NCBI GenBank assembly: GCA_029213195.1
Contig: JARGNI010000011.1
Location: 1-64,000 of the forward strand
Direction of reading: 5' to 3'
DNA: 64,000 bases
From: Verrucomicrobiales bacterium
GTDB taxonomy: Bacteria; Verrucomicrobiota; Verrucomicrobiia; Verrucomicrobiales; DEV007
The position numbers were made by a program, and so were the translations under genes. Shown in pieces: positions 53,474 to 61,524 of this stretch. The notes below the pieces were generated by a model. It made no database searches and was not told the DNA's origin. It saw nothing but the letters and a program-made list of their open reading frames with translations. How positions within the stretch are numbered: the first letter of the stretch is position 1; each line of letters starts with the position of its first letter.

Positions 53474-54748
53474 CTACGCCTGTCCGGGAATGATCTGACC
53501 ATGCTCCTTCAACAGCGCATGGATCTCCGCGAGTGGAACCTCCATCGGAGTCGAACCTGCCTTTGCCGCGAGAGCAGCGGCGACACCGGCCGCTTGTCCC
53601 ATCCCCATGCACGAGGCCTGGACCCGCAAACCGGAGTTGGCGAGTCGGTCGCTGCTGAGGCAACGACCAGCGACGATGATGTCACGGCTGTCTTTGGGAA
53701 TAAGAGCGCCCAGCGGGATCGTAGGAACGACGCCGCGTTTCAACGGTTTCGGCTTCACTCCCGTCTTGGTATGAAGGTCGACCGGGTAGAAAGCGTAGCT
53801 GATCGCATCTTCGAAGAGTCGACCCGAGGTGTAGTCGTTTACCGTAATAAGTGTTTCTCCCTCGATGCGATAGCTCTCCCGGAATCCGGTCTCGGGCTGG
53901 AGATGCATGAGACGCTTCTTCTCCTTCCGCACCTTCGCGAGAATCGTTTTTCGACCGGTCAGGTTGGCCTGGGTTGCGGTGCGTGAGTTGGTGGAATCCG
54001 CGCCATGCACATAAAGCCGATGGATCTGATTTCTCCCCGGCTGATGCTCTTTCCCCATCATGAAAAGATAGGACCCCGGCTGACGTTCTTCTTCCCGGAG
54101 CCGGGAAAATCCTGCCATGCCCACCACTTCAGCTCCGCCGGTGCAGTCGATGACCTGCTTGCAGCGAACCCGTCGGTTCGTGCCGAAGCCCACGCAGTCG
54201 ACTTCCCAGCCTTCATCCGTCTTTTTGATTGCCTGGGGGAATTCATAGAAAGCGATCTGCACTCCCGCCTCCGCACATTTTTCCTCGGCGAGAATCGCGT
54301 AGAGAAACTGGTTCGTGTAGACTTGGTTCTGCCAGTGGCGCTGCGGGACCTTCGCGAAGTCGGGTAGAGTTCCTCCGTCCAGTTCGACGCTTTCCTTGAC
54401 CAGCTCCCAGCCGATCCCGGCGATGACCTGTCTTCCCCAGGCGTCGAAGAGACCGGGAAAAGCGACACCTCCCGTGGTCGTCGTTCCGCCGAGCTGACTG
54501 TTGCGCTCGACGAGGAGCGTCTTCGCTCCGGCTCGCGCCGCCTGGATCGCAGCGACGTGGCCTGCGGTGCCCCCCCCGACCACGAGGACATCGACCTCGT
54601 TGGTTTCTTCAGGGGAGATGGAGGCCTTTTCCTCGTCCGCAATCGCGACCGAGGTGGTCGATGCTGCGGCCAGGCCGATTCCGGCCGTTCCGGCGAGACC
54701 GGTCTGTAGGAATTTTCTTCGGTCGGTGGCTTCTTCTTGGGGATTCAT
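53474..54748 (-). CDS. Tat-exported FAD-dependent oxidoreductase
   Basis: Tat-exported flavoprotein of 424 residues. A twin-arginine signal (DRRKFLQTGLAGTAGIGL) is followed by an FAD-binding Rossmann motif VDVLVVGGGTAGHVAA (about 52-67), then LLVERNSQLGGTTTTGGVAF. The C-terminal half holds SRDIIVAGRCLSSDRLANSGLRV and GMGQAAGVAAALA, typical of the FAD-oxidored (PF12831) group. The family oxidises unknown, perhaps sugar-derived, substrates in PVC genomes. ATG 54748 gives the Tat signal; the frame is open to 54790. It lies 52 bases downstream of two sulfatases and 6 bases before a cytochrome-b-like gene, indicating an operon of desulfation plus redox. Confidence 0.88.
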   Translation of the reverse strand: MNPQEEATDRRKFLQTGLAGTAGIGLAAASTTSVAIADEEKASISPEETNEVDVLVVGGGTAGHVAAIQAARAGAKTLLVERNSQLGGTTTTGGVAFPGLFDAWGRQVIAGIGWELVKESVELDGGTLPDFAKVPQRHWQNQVYTNQFLYAILAEEKCAEAGVQIAFYEFPQAIKKTDEGWEVDCVGFGTNRRVRCKQVIDCTGGAEVVGMAGFSRLREEERQPGSYLFMMGKEHQPGRNQIHRLYVHGADSTNSRTATQANLTGRKTILAKVRKEKKRLMHLQPETGFRESYRIEGETLITVNDYTSGRLFEDAISYAFYPVDLHTKTGVKPKPLKRGVVPTIPLGALIPKDSRDIIVAGRCLSSDRLANSGLRVQASCMGMGQAAGVAAALAAKAGSTPMEVPLAEIHALLKEHGQIIPGQA

Positions 54749-54800
54749 AGGTGGGAAATTTGTGGTTTGGGTTCCTGGGAGTGAGACCAAGAATTTAAGT

Positions 54801-56288
54801 CTAAGGGTAGTCCTCTCCCATCAAACTGCGAATCACGCTTTCCTGCCACTGACGCAACTGTCCAGAAAGGCGTTTCACAACGTCAGGATGAGATTCGGCC
54901 AAATTCTGCGTTTCGCCAGGGTCTTGAGAAAGGTCAAAGAGCTCGACCCCGGTTTCCTTTCCGCCATCGATGACCAGCTTGTAGTCATCAGTCAGGATGA
55001 CCCGATCCCCTTCGAAATCGCTCTCGGAAATCTTCGGGTGATGGAAATTCACGAAGTTGCGGGTGTAGAGTCCACGCATCTGCTTCACCAAGGGGGTGGT
55101 TCCTTTCTGGTGCTCGGGATCGATGTAGGGGGCTCCTTCGGCCGTTTTCCCTGAGGTCCTGAAGTTCCAGATCTCGATGGGTTCAGGTCGTTCTGTCATC
55201 TCTCCTCTCCAAAGGGGAGCGAGGCTGATCCCATCCAGAGTTCTCTCGGGAAGGTCGACTCCGGCGAGATCACAAAGGGTCGGCAGAATGTCGGAGGTGT
55301 GGCTGCTCACTGCGGAAACCACAGGGGTCGAAATCCCGGCAGGCCACTCGATCACTCCAGGGACCCGGATGCCATTTTCATATACCGTTCCTTTGAGCCC
55401 CCGAAACTGAGACTCGCGCAGACCGCTGGGAGGAATGCCATTGTCCCCGCAATACCAGACGAGGGTGTTCTCACGCAGGCCCATCGTTCGAAGGGCATTA
55501 CGGAGTTTCCCGATGGATCGATCCATCGCCGTGATCTCGGCATAGCGCTCGATGAGAACATCCCGCAAGGGACGCTTCACTCGCAGCCCGGTTTCGTTGG
55601 AGGTCAGGCTCACTTCCCGGTCGGCGTATTTCTCCGGCAAGTCCCGGTAGAGTGCCAGGTCCGTTTCGAGACCGCTGTAGGGTTCGTGAGGGGAGCCAAA
55701 CCAGATCACGGTGAAGAACGGTTTTTCTCCCTGCTCCTGCGCCTCGATAAAATTGATCGCTTCGTCGATGATGATCTCGGAACTCTCCCCGTAGTATTTC
55801 TGCGGTGGTCCTCCGTTGCGCGAAAAGACGGGATCCATTTCGAAGAAGTTGTCGTGCGAAAACCACTCGTCGAAACCCATCGCGCCCGGATTGGTCGGCG
55901 ACGATTCCTTGACCGGGCCTACATGCCATTTTCCGAAGTGAGCCGTGGCATACCCTCCGTCGCGCAAGAGATGCGCAACCGTGATTTCTTCGGGTCGGAT
56001 CGAATACCCAGGACGAAAGATTCCGTAGCGATTGGGATGACGTCCTGTCAGGAAACTCCCTCGTGTCGGTGAGCAACTCGGCTGAGCGTAGAAGCGATCC
56101 AGTCGCAGCCCACTCGCGGCCATCTCGTCGAGAAAGGGAGTGTGCAGGTAGGGGTGATCATTGTATCCCACTTCCTCCCATCCATGGTCATCTCCCATCA
56201 GGAGAATGATGTTCGGCCGTTCTGCGGCGCGGGTGGACGCGGATGCGATGCAGAGCCAAATCAGGAACAGGGTAAAGAAGGTTCTCAT
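54801..56288 (-). CDS. Secreted sulfatase (S1), second of a tandem pair
   Basis: Exported sulfatase of 495 residues. Signal peptide about 1-21; metal motif MGDDHGWEEVGYND; maturation motif C72-S-P-T-R76 in QPSCSPTRGSFLTGRHPNRYG; HFGKWHVGP; second metal YCGDNGIPPSG. The Arg/Asn-rich RHPNRYGIF after the motif is typical of a sub-group within S1. It starts 20 bases after the sulfatase upstream and is followed by the FAD oxidoreductase, so expression is shared. ATG 56288 is favoured because the signal peptide begins there; the longer frame (56366) overlaps the upstream gene. Confidence 0.93.
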   Translation of the reverse strand: MRTFFTLFLIWLCIASASTRAAERPNIILLMGDDHGWEEVGYNDHPYLHTPFLDEMAASGLRLDRFYAQPSCSPTRGSFLTGRHPNRYGIFRPGYSIRPEEITVAHLLRDGGYATAHFGKWHVGPVKESSPTNPGAMGFDEWFSHDNFFEMDPVFSRNGGPPQKYYGESSEIIIDEAINFIEAQEQGEKPFFTVIWFGSPHEPYSGLETDLALYRDLPEKYADREVSLTSNETGLRVKRPLRDVLIERYAEITAMDRSIGKLRNALRTMGLRENTLVWYCGDNGIPPSGLRESQFRGLKGTVYENGIRVPGVIEWPAGISTPVVSAVSSHTSDILPTLCDLAGVDLPERTLDGISLAPLWRGEMTERPEPIEIWNFRTSGKTAEGAPYIDPEHQKGTTPLVKQMRGLYTRNFVNFHHPKISESDFEGDRVILTDDYKLVIDGGKETGVELFDLSQDPGETQNLAESHPDVVKRLSGQLRQWQESVIRSLMGEDYP

Positions 56289-56308
56289 GATCTCGTTGGT
56301 TGAAATTC

Positions 56309-57895
56309 TCACGGTGCAGCCAATTGCGGGAATGCCTGCAGGGTGGGCTTGTGTCGATAGGGCCAACCCTCATTCGTTTGCGGTTCACCGGGAGTGGTGC
56401 GGCCGTCCGCCATCGCTTTGACCAAATCATTGACGAGTTCTTCGATCTTTTCGGGGTGGGATTCTTCGAGATTCCGCGTCTCTCCGGGATCCTTTCCGAG
56501 ATGATAGAGTTGGACGAGCTTGGAGGGAGTACTTTGCGCCTTCTGTCCAGGCATCCCTCCCCACATGCCCTTGGTGTTGTTCGAAAGTAGCAGCTTCCAA
56601 TCTCCTTTTCGGATCGCGAATTCTCCCCGAATCGAATGATGAATCGTGAAGGGCCGAGTCGGTGCCAGCTCTCCCTCCATCGCCGGGAAAAAAGAAAAGG
56701 AGTCCTCGGCGGCATCGTCCGGGATCTTGTCTTCCTTGCCCAGGATCTCGGCAAAGGTCGCGAAGAAATCGGTCGTGCAGAGCGTCGTATCGCTGACACT
56801 ATCAGCTTCGACCTTCTTCGGCCAGCGAACGAGAAAAGGAACCCGGTGCCCGCCTTCGAAGAGAGTCGCCTTGCTCCCCCGGAACTTCCCGGACGGCTGG
56901 TAACCGGCGGCGAACATCTTGGGAATTTCCACGTAGGGAGCGAAACCGTTGTCGGCCGTGAAGATCACCAGCGTGTTGTCATCCACTCCCGAATCCGCCA
57001 ACTCGGCGAGGACTTCTCCCACCACCCAATCGGTTTCGGCGATGAAATCGGCATACCAGCTGTATTGCGGATACTTCCCCTTGAAGGCTTTCCCGGGGAC
57101 CACCGGGGTATGGGGAGAATTCAGGGCAAGGTAGAGAAAGAAAGGGGCCTCGGATTCGTCCGCGGCTCGTTCCTTGATATAACGGCGCGACTCGGCTGCA
57201 AAGTCGGCCAGGCAGGTGCTCGGGTCGAAGGTCTCGGACGCGGCCCCGACACGCTGGTAGTCGTTGTATTCGTTGTGAGGAAATCCCCGATCCACCGTGG
57301 GAACTTCGATGGCCCGGTCGTTCCGCAGATAAAGATAGGGAGGCATATCGAGAGAGGAGAGAATGAAGAATGCTTCATCAAATCCGTGATCGATCGGGCC
57401 GTTCCGAAAGGGTTTTTCGTAGTCAACGCTCCAGGAACCGAAGACCTTCTTCTCTTTCTTTTCTTCCGGTGTCGGGAAGGGAATCCAGTCCGCTCCGAGG
57501 TGCCATTTCCCGACACAGGCGGTGTGATAGCCTTCTTCCTGGAGAAAATCGGCGATACTCATCCGTTCCGGATCCATCAGCGCCTGGGAATTCACGGCGG
57601 TGAGAACACCACTCTTCAGACGGCTGCGCCAATTGTAGCGACCTGTCAGGATGCCATACCGAGTAGGAGTGCAGACGGAAGAACTGGTGTGCGCGTCCGT
57701 AAAACGCATTCCCTCCTTGGCCATCTGATCGAGAGCCGGTGTCGGGATGAGACCGCCATGGTGACTCACTTCTCCCACGCCCATGTCGTCGGCGAGGATG
57801 AGAATGATATTCGGGGCGTCCGCTCTCGCACAGTCGGAACCGACGAGCAGTAGACCCATCAGGCAGGAGAATAGCAGGGTTTGCGTGTTCAGCAT
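56309..57895 (-). CDS. Secreted sulfatase (S1), first of a tandem pair
   Basis: Exported sulfatase of 528 residues. Signal peptide about 1-26; metal motif LADDMGVGEVSHHGG; maturation motif C75-T-P-T-R79; CVGKWHLGADWI; second metal FTADNGFAPY. The SVCTPTRYGILTGRYNWRSRLKSGVL stretch is shared in pattern with the sulfatase domain of the fusion protein at 42.4-43.9 kb, so they are probably the same subfamily. The start ATG 57895 begins the signal peptide; an open frame runs to 58498 but crosses the divergent promoter region and the PQQ gene. It heads the four-gene operon to 52505 and is divergent from the PQQ-like gene across 132 bases. Confidence 0.93.
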   Translation of the reverse strand: MLNTQTLLFSCLMGLLLVGSDCARADAPNIILILADDMGVGEVSHHGGLIPTPALDQMAKEGMRFTDAHTSSSVCTPTRYGILTGRYNWRSRLKSGVLTAVNSQALMDPERMSIADFLQEEGYHTACVGKWHLGADWIPFPTPEEKKEKKVFGSWSVDYEKPFRNGPIDHGFDEAFFILSSLDMPPYLYLRNDRAIEVPTVDRGFPHNEYNDYQRVGAASETFDPSTCLADFAAESRRYIKERAADESEAPFFLYLALNSPHTPVVPGKAFKGKYPQYSWYADFIAETDWVVGEVLAELADSGVDDNTLVIFTADNGFAPYVEIPKMFAAGYQPSGKFRGSKATLFEGGHRVPFLVRWPKKVEADSVSDTTLCTTDFFATFAEILGKEDKIPDDAAEDSFSFFPAMEGELAPTRPFTIHHSIRGEFAIRKGDWKLLLSNNTKGMWGGMPGQKAQSTPSKLVQLYHLGKDPGETRNLEESHPEKIEELVNDLVKAMADGRTTPGEPQTNEGWPYRHKPTLQAFPQLAAP

Positions 57896-58027
57896 ATCGG
57901 GCAAGTGGTAGCGGATTCCGGAGAGTATGAAAAGGTACGAATTCCTTTGGACACGGCTCTTTTGCGCAGTGGAAAGAAGAAGACAGGTCCAAGACATTCC
58001 CTTACCCTTCTGATCCCGAATATTCTC

Positions 58028-59290
58028 ATGAAGATCTGCGTTTTCTTTTCCCTTCTCCTTTCCGGTTCCATTGCTTTTGCCGATGGGAACTGGCCACAGT
58101 TCCGAGGTCCCAATGGTGACGGAATAGCCGCAGAATCCAAAATCCCAACCACCTGGAGCGAGGCCGAAAACATCGCCTGGAAAACCGAGATTCACGGGCT
58201 TGGCTGGTCCTCGCCGGTCGTCTACGGAAAACAGGTCTGGCTGACGACGGCGACACCCGACGGAAAAGAACTGTCCGTTCTCTGTCTCGACAAGGACACC
58301 GGAAAGGTCCTCCTCGACCAGAAGCTGTTCGATATCGCGGAGCCTCAGTTCGCGCACAAATTCAATACCTACGCCTCTCCTACCCCGGTGATCGAGGAAG
58401 GCCGGGTCTATCTTACCTGGGGATCCCCCGGAACAGCCTGTCTCGATACGAAATCCTTCGAAGTGCTCTGGACGCGAGAGGATATTGTCTGTGATCATTT
58501 CCGGGGAGCGGGAGCGTCACCGATTCTCTACGGGGATCTTCTGATTCTTCCCTATGACGGTGCTGATTTTCAATTCGTCCTCGCAATGGACAAGAAGACA
58601 GGAGAGACGAAGTGGAAAACCGATCGGTCCGTCGATTTCAAAGACCTCGATGAAGACGGAAAACCCAAGGCGGAAGGTGACCTGAGAAAGGCCTACGCGA
58701 CTCCTCACATCGTCGAACTCGGAGGTCGTGATGTCCTCATCAGCCAGGGAGCGATGGCGATCTACGGCTACGATCCAAAAACCGGCAAAGAGCTCTGGCG
58801 ATTCGATGAGCATTCCAATCATTCCGCAAGCACGCGTCCCGTCATCCATGGAGATATCGTCTATGCTCCGACCGGCTTCGCGAAACCCTACTTGATTGCC
58901 TTGTCAGGGTCCAAAGAAGGCGTGCTCGATGATTCGTCCGTGCTTTGGAAACTGCAGAAGGGCGTTCCCAAGAAGCCGTCTCTCCAGTTGGTTGGTGACC
59001 ACCTCTACGCGATCAGTGATGGAGGAATCGCAACCTGCTGGGACGCCAGGACCGGAGAAGTGAAATGGGCGGAGCGTATCGGTGGCAACTATTCCTCCTC
59101 TCCTCTCGTCGCGAATGGCCTCCTCTACTTCTTCAGCGAAGAGGGCAAGACCACCGTGGTCAAAGCGGCACCCGAATTCGAGAAGGTGGCCGAGAACACG
59201 ATCGGCGATGGCTTCATGGCGTCTCCGGCGGTGAGCGGCGATGCTCTCTACCTCAGGAGCCGCTCGCATCTCTACTGCATCCAGGAGTAG
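58028..59290 (+). CDS. Secreted PQQ-like beta-propeller protein
   Basis: Exported protein of 420 residues made of repeated PQQ/WD-like blades after a signal peptide (1-18). It opens with WPQFRGPNGDG, the usual start of PVC PQQ-propeller proteins. Blade motifs include LDKDTGKVLLDQ, MDKKTGETKWK, YDPKTGKELWR and WDARTGEVKWA. No PQQ cofactor residues can be assigned; most such proteins are structural or binding, not enzymes. ATG 58028 begins the signal peptide. The lyase gene starts 38 bases after its stop, so they may be one transcript. Confidence 0.9.
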   Translation: MKICVFFSLLLSGSIAFADGNWPQFRGPNGDGIAAESKIPTTWSEAENIAWKTEIHGLGWSSPVVYGKQVWLTTATPDGKELSVLCLDKDTGKVLLDQKLFDIAEPQFAHKFNTYASPTPVIEEGRVYLTWGSPGTACLDTKSFEVLWTREDIVCDHFRGAGASPILYGDLLILPYDGADFQFVLAMDKKTGETKWKTDRSVDFKDLDEDGKPKAEGDLRKAYATPHIVELGGRDVLISQGAMAIYGYDPKTGKELWRFDEHSNHSASTRPVIHGDIVYAPTGFAKPYLIALSGSKEGVLDDSSVLWKLQKGVPKKPSLQLVGDHLYAISDGGIATCWDARTGEVKWAERIGGNYSSSPLVANGLLYFFSEEGKTTVVKAAPEFEKVAENTIGDGFMASPAVSGDALYLRSRSHLYCIQE

Positions 59291-59327
59291 ACGGAGGACA
59301 GGTAAGTTTGTCGAATCGACGAGAACG

Positions 59328-60275
59328 ATGACAGGACAGCCCTTCGATCCCGTCGGCGTGATTCCTGCCTGTCTCATGCCCTTCGAGGCCGATCTCGAGA
59401 TCGACGAAGCTTCCTATCGGAGTCACCTGCGGGATCTCGCCGCGATGGACGGAATCCGCGCGATCACCGTCAACGGCCATGCCGCCGAAGTACACGCTCT
59501 CAACTTCGAGGAGCAACGGCGCGGGATCGAGATCGCCCGGGACGAATTGGGTGACCGGATCCCACTCGTCGCGGGAATCCACACGGGCAACACCCGTGAC
59601 GCGGCTCGGCTCGCCGCGATGGCAGATCGCTCCGGCGCGGCTGCATTGCTCGTCTTTCCCTCCGATCCCCTCGTCCTTGGAGGACAACAACGACCCGATT
59701 GCGCGGCCGCCCACGTTCGGGCCGTCGCCGAGGCGACCAATCTCCCCCTCATCCTTTTCCAGTATCCGATGGCCGGAGGCCTGGGGTATCCCCTCGAGAC
59801 CCTTCTCGGACTCTGTTCCGATTTCCCGACGATCCGGGCGATCAAGGACTGGTGCAACGACCCCCATCTGCACGAACGCCACATCCGAGAACTCCACGCA
59901 CTGGACCGTCCCGTCCGGGTGCTCTCCACCCACAGCATGTGGTTGCTGAGTTCCCTTGTCCTCGGATGTGATGGACTGCTTTCGGGAGCGGGCAGCGTGA
60001 TCGCCCCTCTGCAGGTCGCGCTGTTTCGGGCAGTGCAGGACAACGATCTCGAAACGGCGCGAACCATCAACGACCGCATCTTCCCCACCGTTCGAGCCTT
60101 CTACACCGATCCGCTCCTCGACATGCACAATCGGATGAAAGAAGCTCTCGTCCTCCTGGGCAAACTGAAGCAGGCCCACGTGCGCCCCCCGCTGCAAAAA
60201 CTCTCCGCAATGGAAATCGAGCAGATCCGATCCCGATTGGAGGAAGCAGCCCTGCTGCCACACCGCAAACCCTGA
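59328..60275 (+). CDS. DapA/NanA-family aldolase or lyase
   Basis: Cytoplasmic protein of 315 residues in the dihydrodipicolinate-synthase/N-acetylneuraminate-lyase superfamily. The signature is LFQYPMAGG with Tyr146 as proton relay, and the Schiff-base lysine is Lys173 in IRAIKDWC. No signal peptide. Members cleave or form C-C bonds of pyruvate or keto-acid sugars; the NanA-like activity is conceivable here because a SASA esterase and a sialidase-like protein are in the window, but sequence alone does not choose between lyase and synthase. ATG 59328 is chosen; earlier in-frame codons lie inside the PQQ gene. Confidence 0.85.
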   Translation: MTGQPFDPVGVIPACLMPFEADLEIDEASYRSHLRDLAAMDGIRAITVNGHAAEVHALNFEEQRRGIEIARDELGDRIPLVAGIHTGNTRDAARLAAMADRSGAAALLVFPSDPLVLGGQQRPDCAAAHVRAVAEATNLPLILFQYPMAGGLGYPLETLLGLCSDFPTIRAIKDWCNDPHLHERHIRELHALDRPVRVLSTHSMWLLSSLVLGCDGLLSGAGSVIAPLQVALFRAVQDNDLETARTINDRIFPTVRAFYTDPLLDMHNRMKEALVLLGKLKQAHVRPPLQKLSAMEIEQIRSRLEEAALLPHRKP

Positions 60276-60373
60276 CACAGCGCAAATAGGTCCGTCTGGA
60301 AGCCACATCGGCGGGATCTCGGACGCGGGGAAAGTGATGCCTTTCGGAATCGTGGCCGCTTCCGCTACGGAAA

Positions 60374-60448
60374 GTAGCCACCTTCGGAAGAAGGTGGTCC
60401 CAACTCGCGATGCACGCCGATCTTCCACGCTCTCACGAGCGTGGCTAC
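60374..60448. repeat. REPIN-like element: two hairpins in opposite orientation
   Basis: Two perfect hairpins lie in the gap between the lyase and the cytidine deaminase: 60378-60385 with 60390-60397, and 60425-60432 with 60437-60444, each with an eight-base stem and a four-base loop. The whole unit starts with GTAGCCAC (60374-60381) and ends with its inverse GTGGCTAC (60441-60448). This mirrored doublet is the form of a REPIN. I found no second copy in this window. It could also act as a bidirectional transcription stop. Confidence 0.6.
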
Positions 60449-60533
60449 GCTCCAAGGGAACTCTTGACATAGGGACCTGCTTCCGTCCACAAACGGAGAT
60501 GCGATTCCCGCTCTACTACAACTTGAAGGCATC

Positions 60534-61475
60534 ATGAAAGTGCAAGGCAAGACCCTGCCGGTCCACGAACTCACCGCCAACCAACCATCGGAATTCGCGG
60601 AAGTCCTCGCCTCCGCCACCGAGGACGACTTCTCGGGAGTCTTCCGCCCGGATCTTGTCGAGCAGATGCGGAAGCAAACCGGTTGGCCGCTCTCGGAACT
60701 GATGCTTCGACTGGGCTCGATCGCCAAGCTCTACGCCTATGCTCCGATTTCCAAATTTCATGTGGGCGCCGTCGCTCTCGGGTCCTCAGGTGCACTCTAC
60801 TTCGGGTGCAACCTGGAATTCCCGGGTCAGGCGCTGAGTTTCGTCACCCATGCCGAACAGTCGGCGATCACCCACGCCCGATACCGGGGGGAACCAGGGG
60901 TCGAAGCGCTTGCCATATCGGCGGCTCCCTGTGGATATTGCCGCCAGTTTCTCAATGAACTGCGGGAGGGAAGCCAACTCGCGATCCATCTGTCGACCGG
61001 TTCCACCACCCTGGGAACACTCCTCCCCGATTCCTTCGGCCCGGAAGAGTTGAAGAATACGAGTCGGCTCCTCGATCCACAGGATCATCACCTGATCCTC
61101 GATTCCCATCGGCAGGAAGATTCCGTGATCCGAGCCGCTATCGATGCTGCGAATACCAGCTACGCACCGTATTCCAGCAATTTCTCCGGTGTCGCGCTGG
61201 AAACATCATCGAACCAAATCTTTGCCGGAAGCTACGAAGAGAACGTCGCCGCCAACCCGAGCCTTTCCCCGATGGAGGCCGCCTTGACAGCGCTCAACTT
61301 CAGCGGCCAGGGATTCACCGACATCGCCCGGGCTGTATTGGTGGAGAATGCGGATTCGCAGTGCAGCCAGCAATCGGCTACGAGTGCCGTTCTCGCGTCC
61401 ATCGCCCCCACCGTCCCATTGGAGTATTTCACCGCGACCTCTGCCGAGCCTCCAATGGCAGGAATTGCAGAATAG
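60534..61475 (+). CDS. cdd: Cytidine deaminase, long two-domain form
   Basis: Cytidine deaminase of 313 residues, similar in layout to the E. coli Cdd type with an active N-terminal and a degenerate C-terminal domain. The zinc site is complete: H106-A-E108 in VTHAEQSAITHARY, with Cys133 and Cys136 in APCGYCRQFLNELREG. The C-terminal half keeps the fold (SYAPYSSNFSGVALET) but has lost the zinc ligands, as in E. coli. It converts cytidine to uridine in pyrimidine salvage and is cytoplasmic. It has no evident link with the sulfatase genes around it. The upstream 258 bases hold the REPIN-like repeat. Confidence 0.93.
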   Translation: MKVQGKTLPVHELTANQPSEFAEVLASATEDDFSGVFRPDLVEQMRKQTGWPLSELMLRLGSIAKLYAYAPISKFHVGAVALGSSGALYFGCNLEFPGQALSFVTHAEQSAITHARYRGEPGVEALAISAAPCGYCRQFLNELREGSQLAIHLSTGSTTLGTLLPDSFGPEELKNTSRLLDPQDHHLILDSHRQEDSVIRAAIDAANTSYAPYSSNFSGVALETSSNQIFAGSYEENVAANPSLSPMEAALTALNFSGQGFTDIARAVLVENADSQCSQQSATSAVLASIAPTVPLEYFTATSAEPPMAGIAE

Positions 61476-61524
61476 ACTCCCCAAAGTCATCCGCACCCGG
61501 AATCACGCACGAGCTACCCAGTCT

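Noticed and set aside
56636-57853. Plus-strand open frame of 405 codons opposite a sulfatase
   Set aside because: Complement of the sulfatase at 56309-57895; no domain or start context supports it.
57896-58498. N-terminal extension of the tandem sulfatase upstream of 57895
   Set aside because: The added 201 residues cross the divergent gap and the PQQ gene, and a signal peptide begins exactly at the ATG at 57895.
59253-60470. Minus-strand open frame of 405 codons opposite the lyase gene
   Set aside because: The lyase has the family Tyr and Lys residues and a sensible start. The antisense frame runs through the REPIN-like repeat and has no motif.
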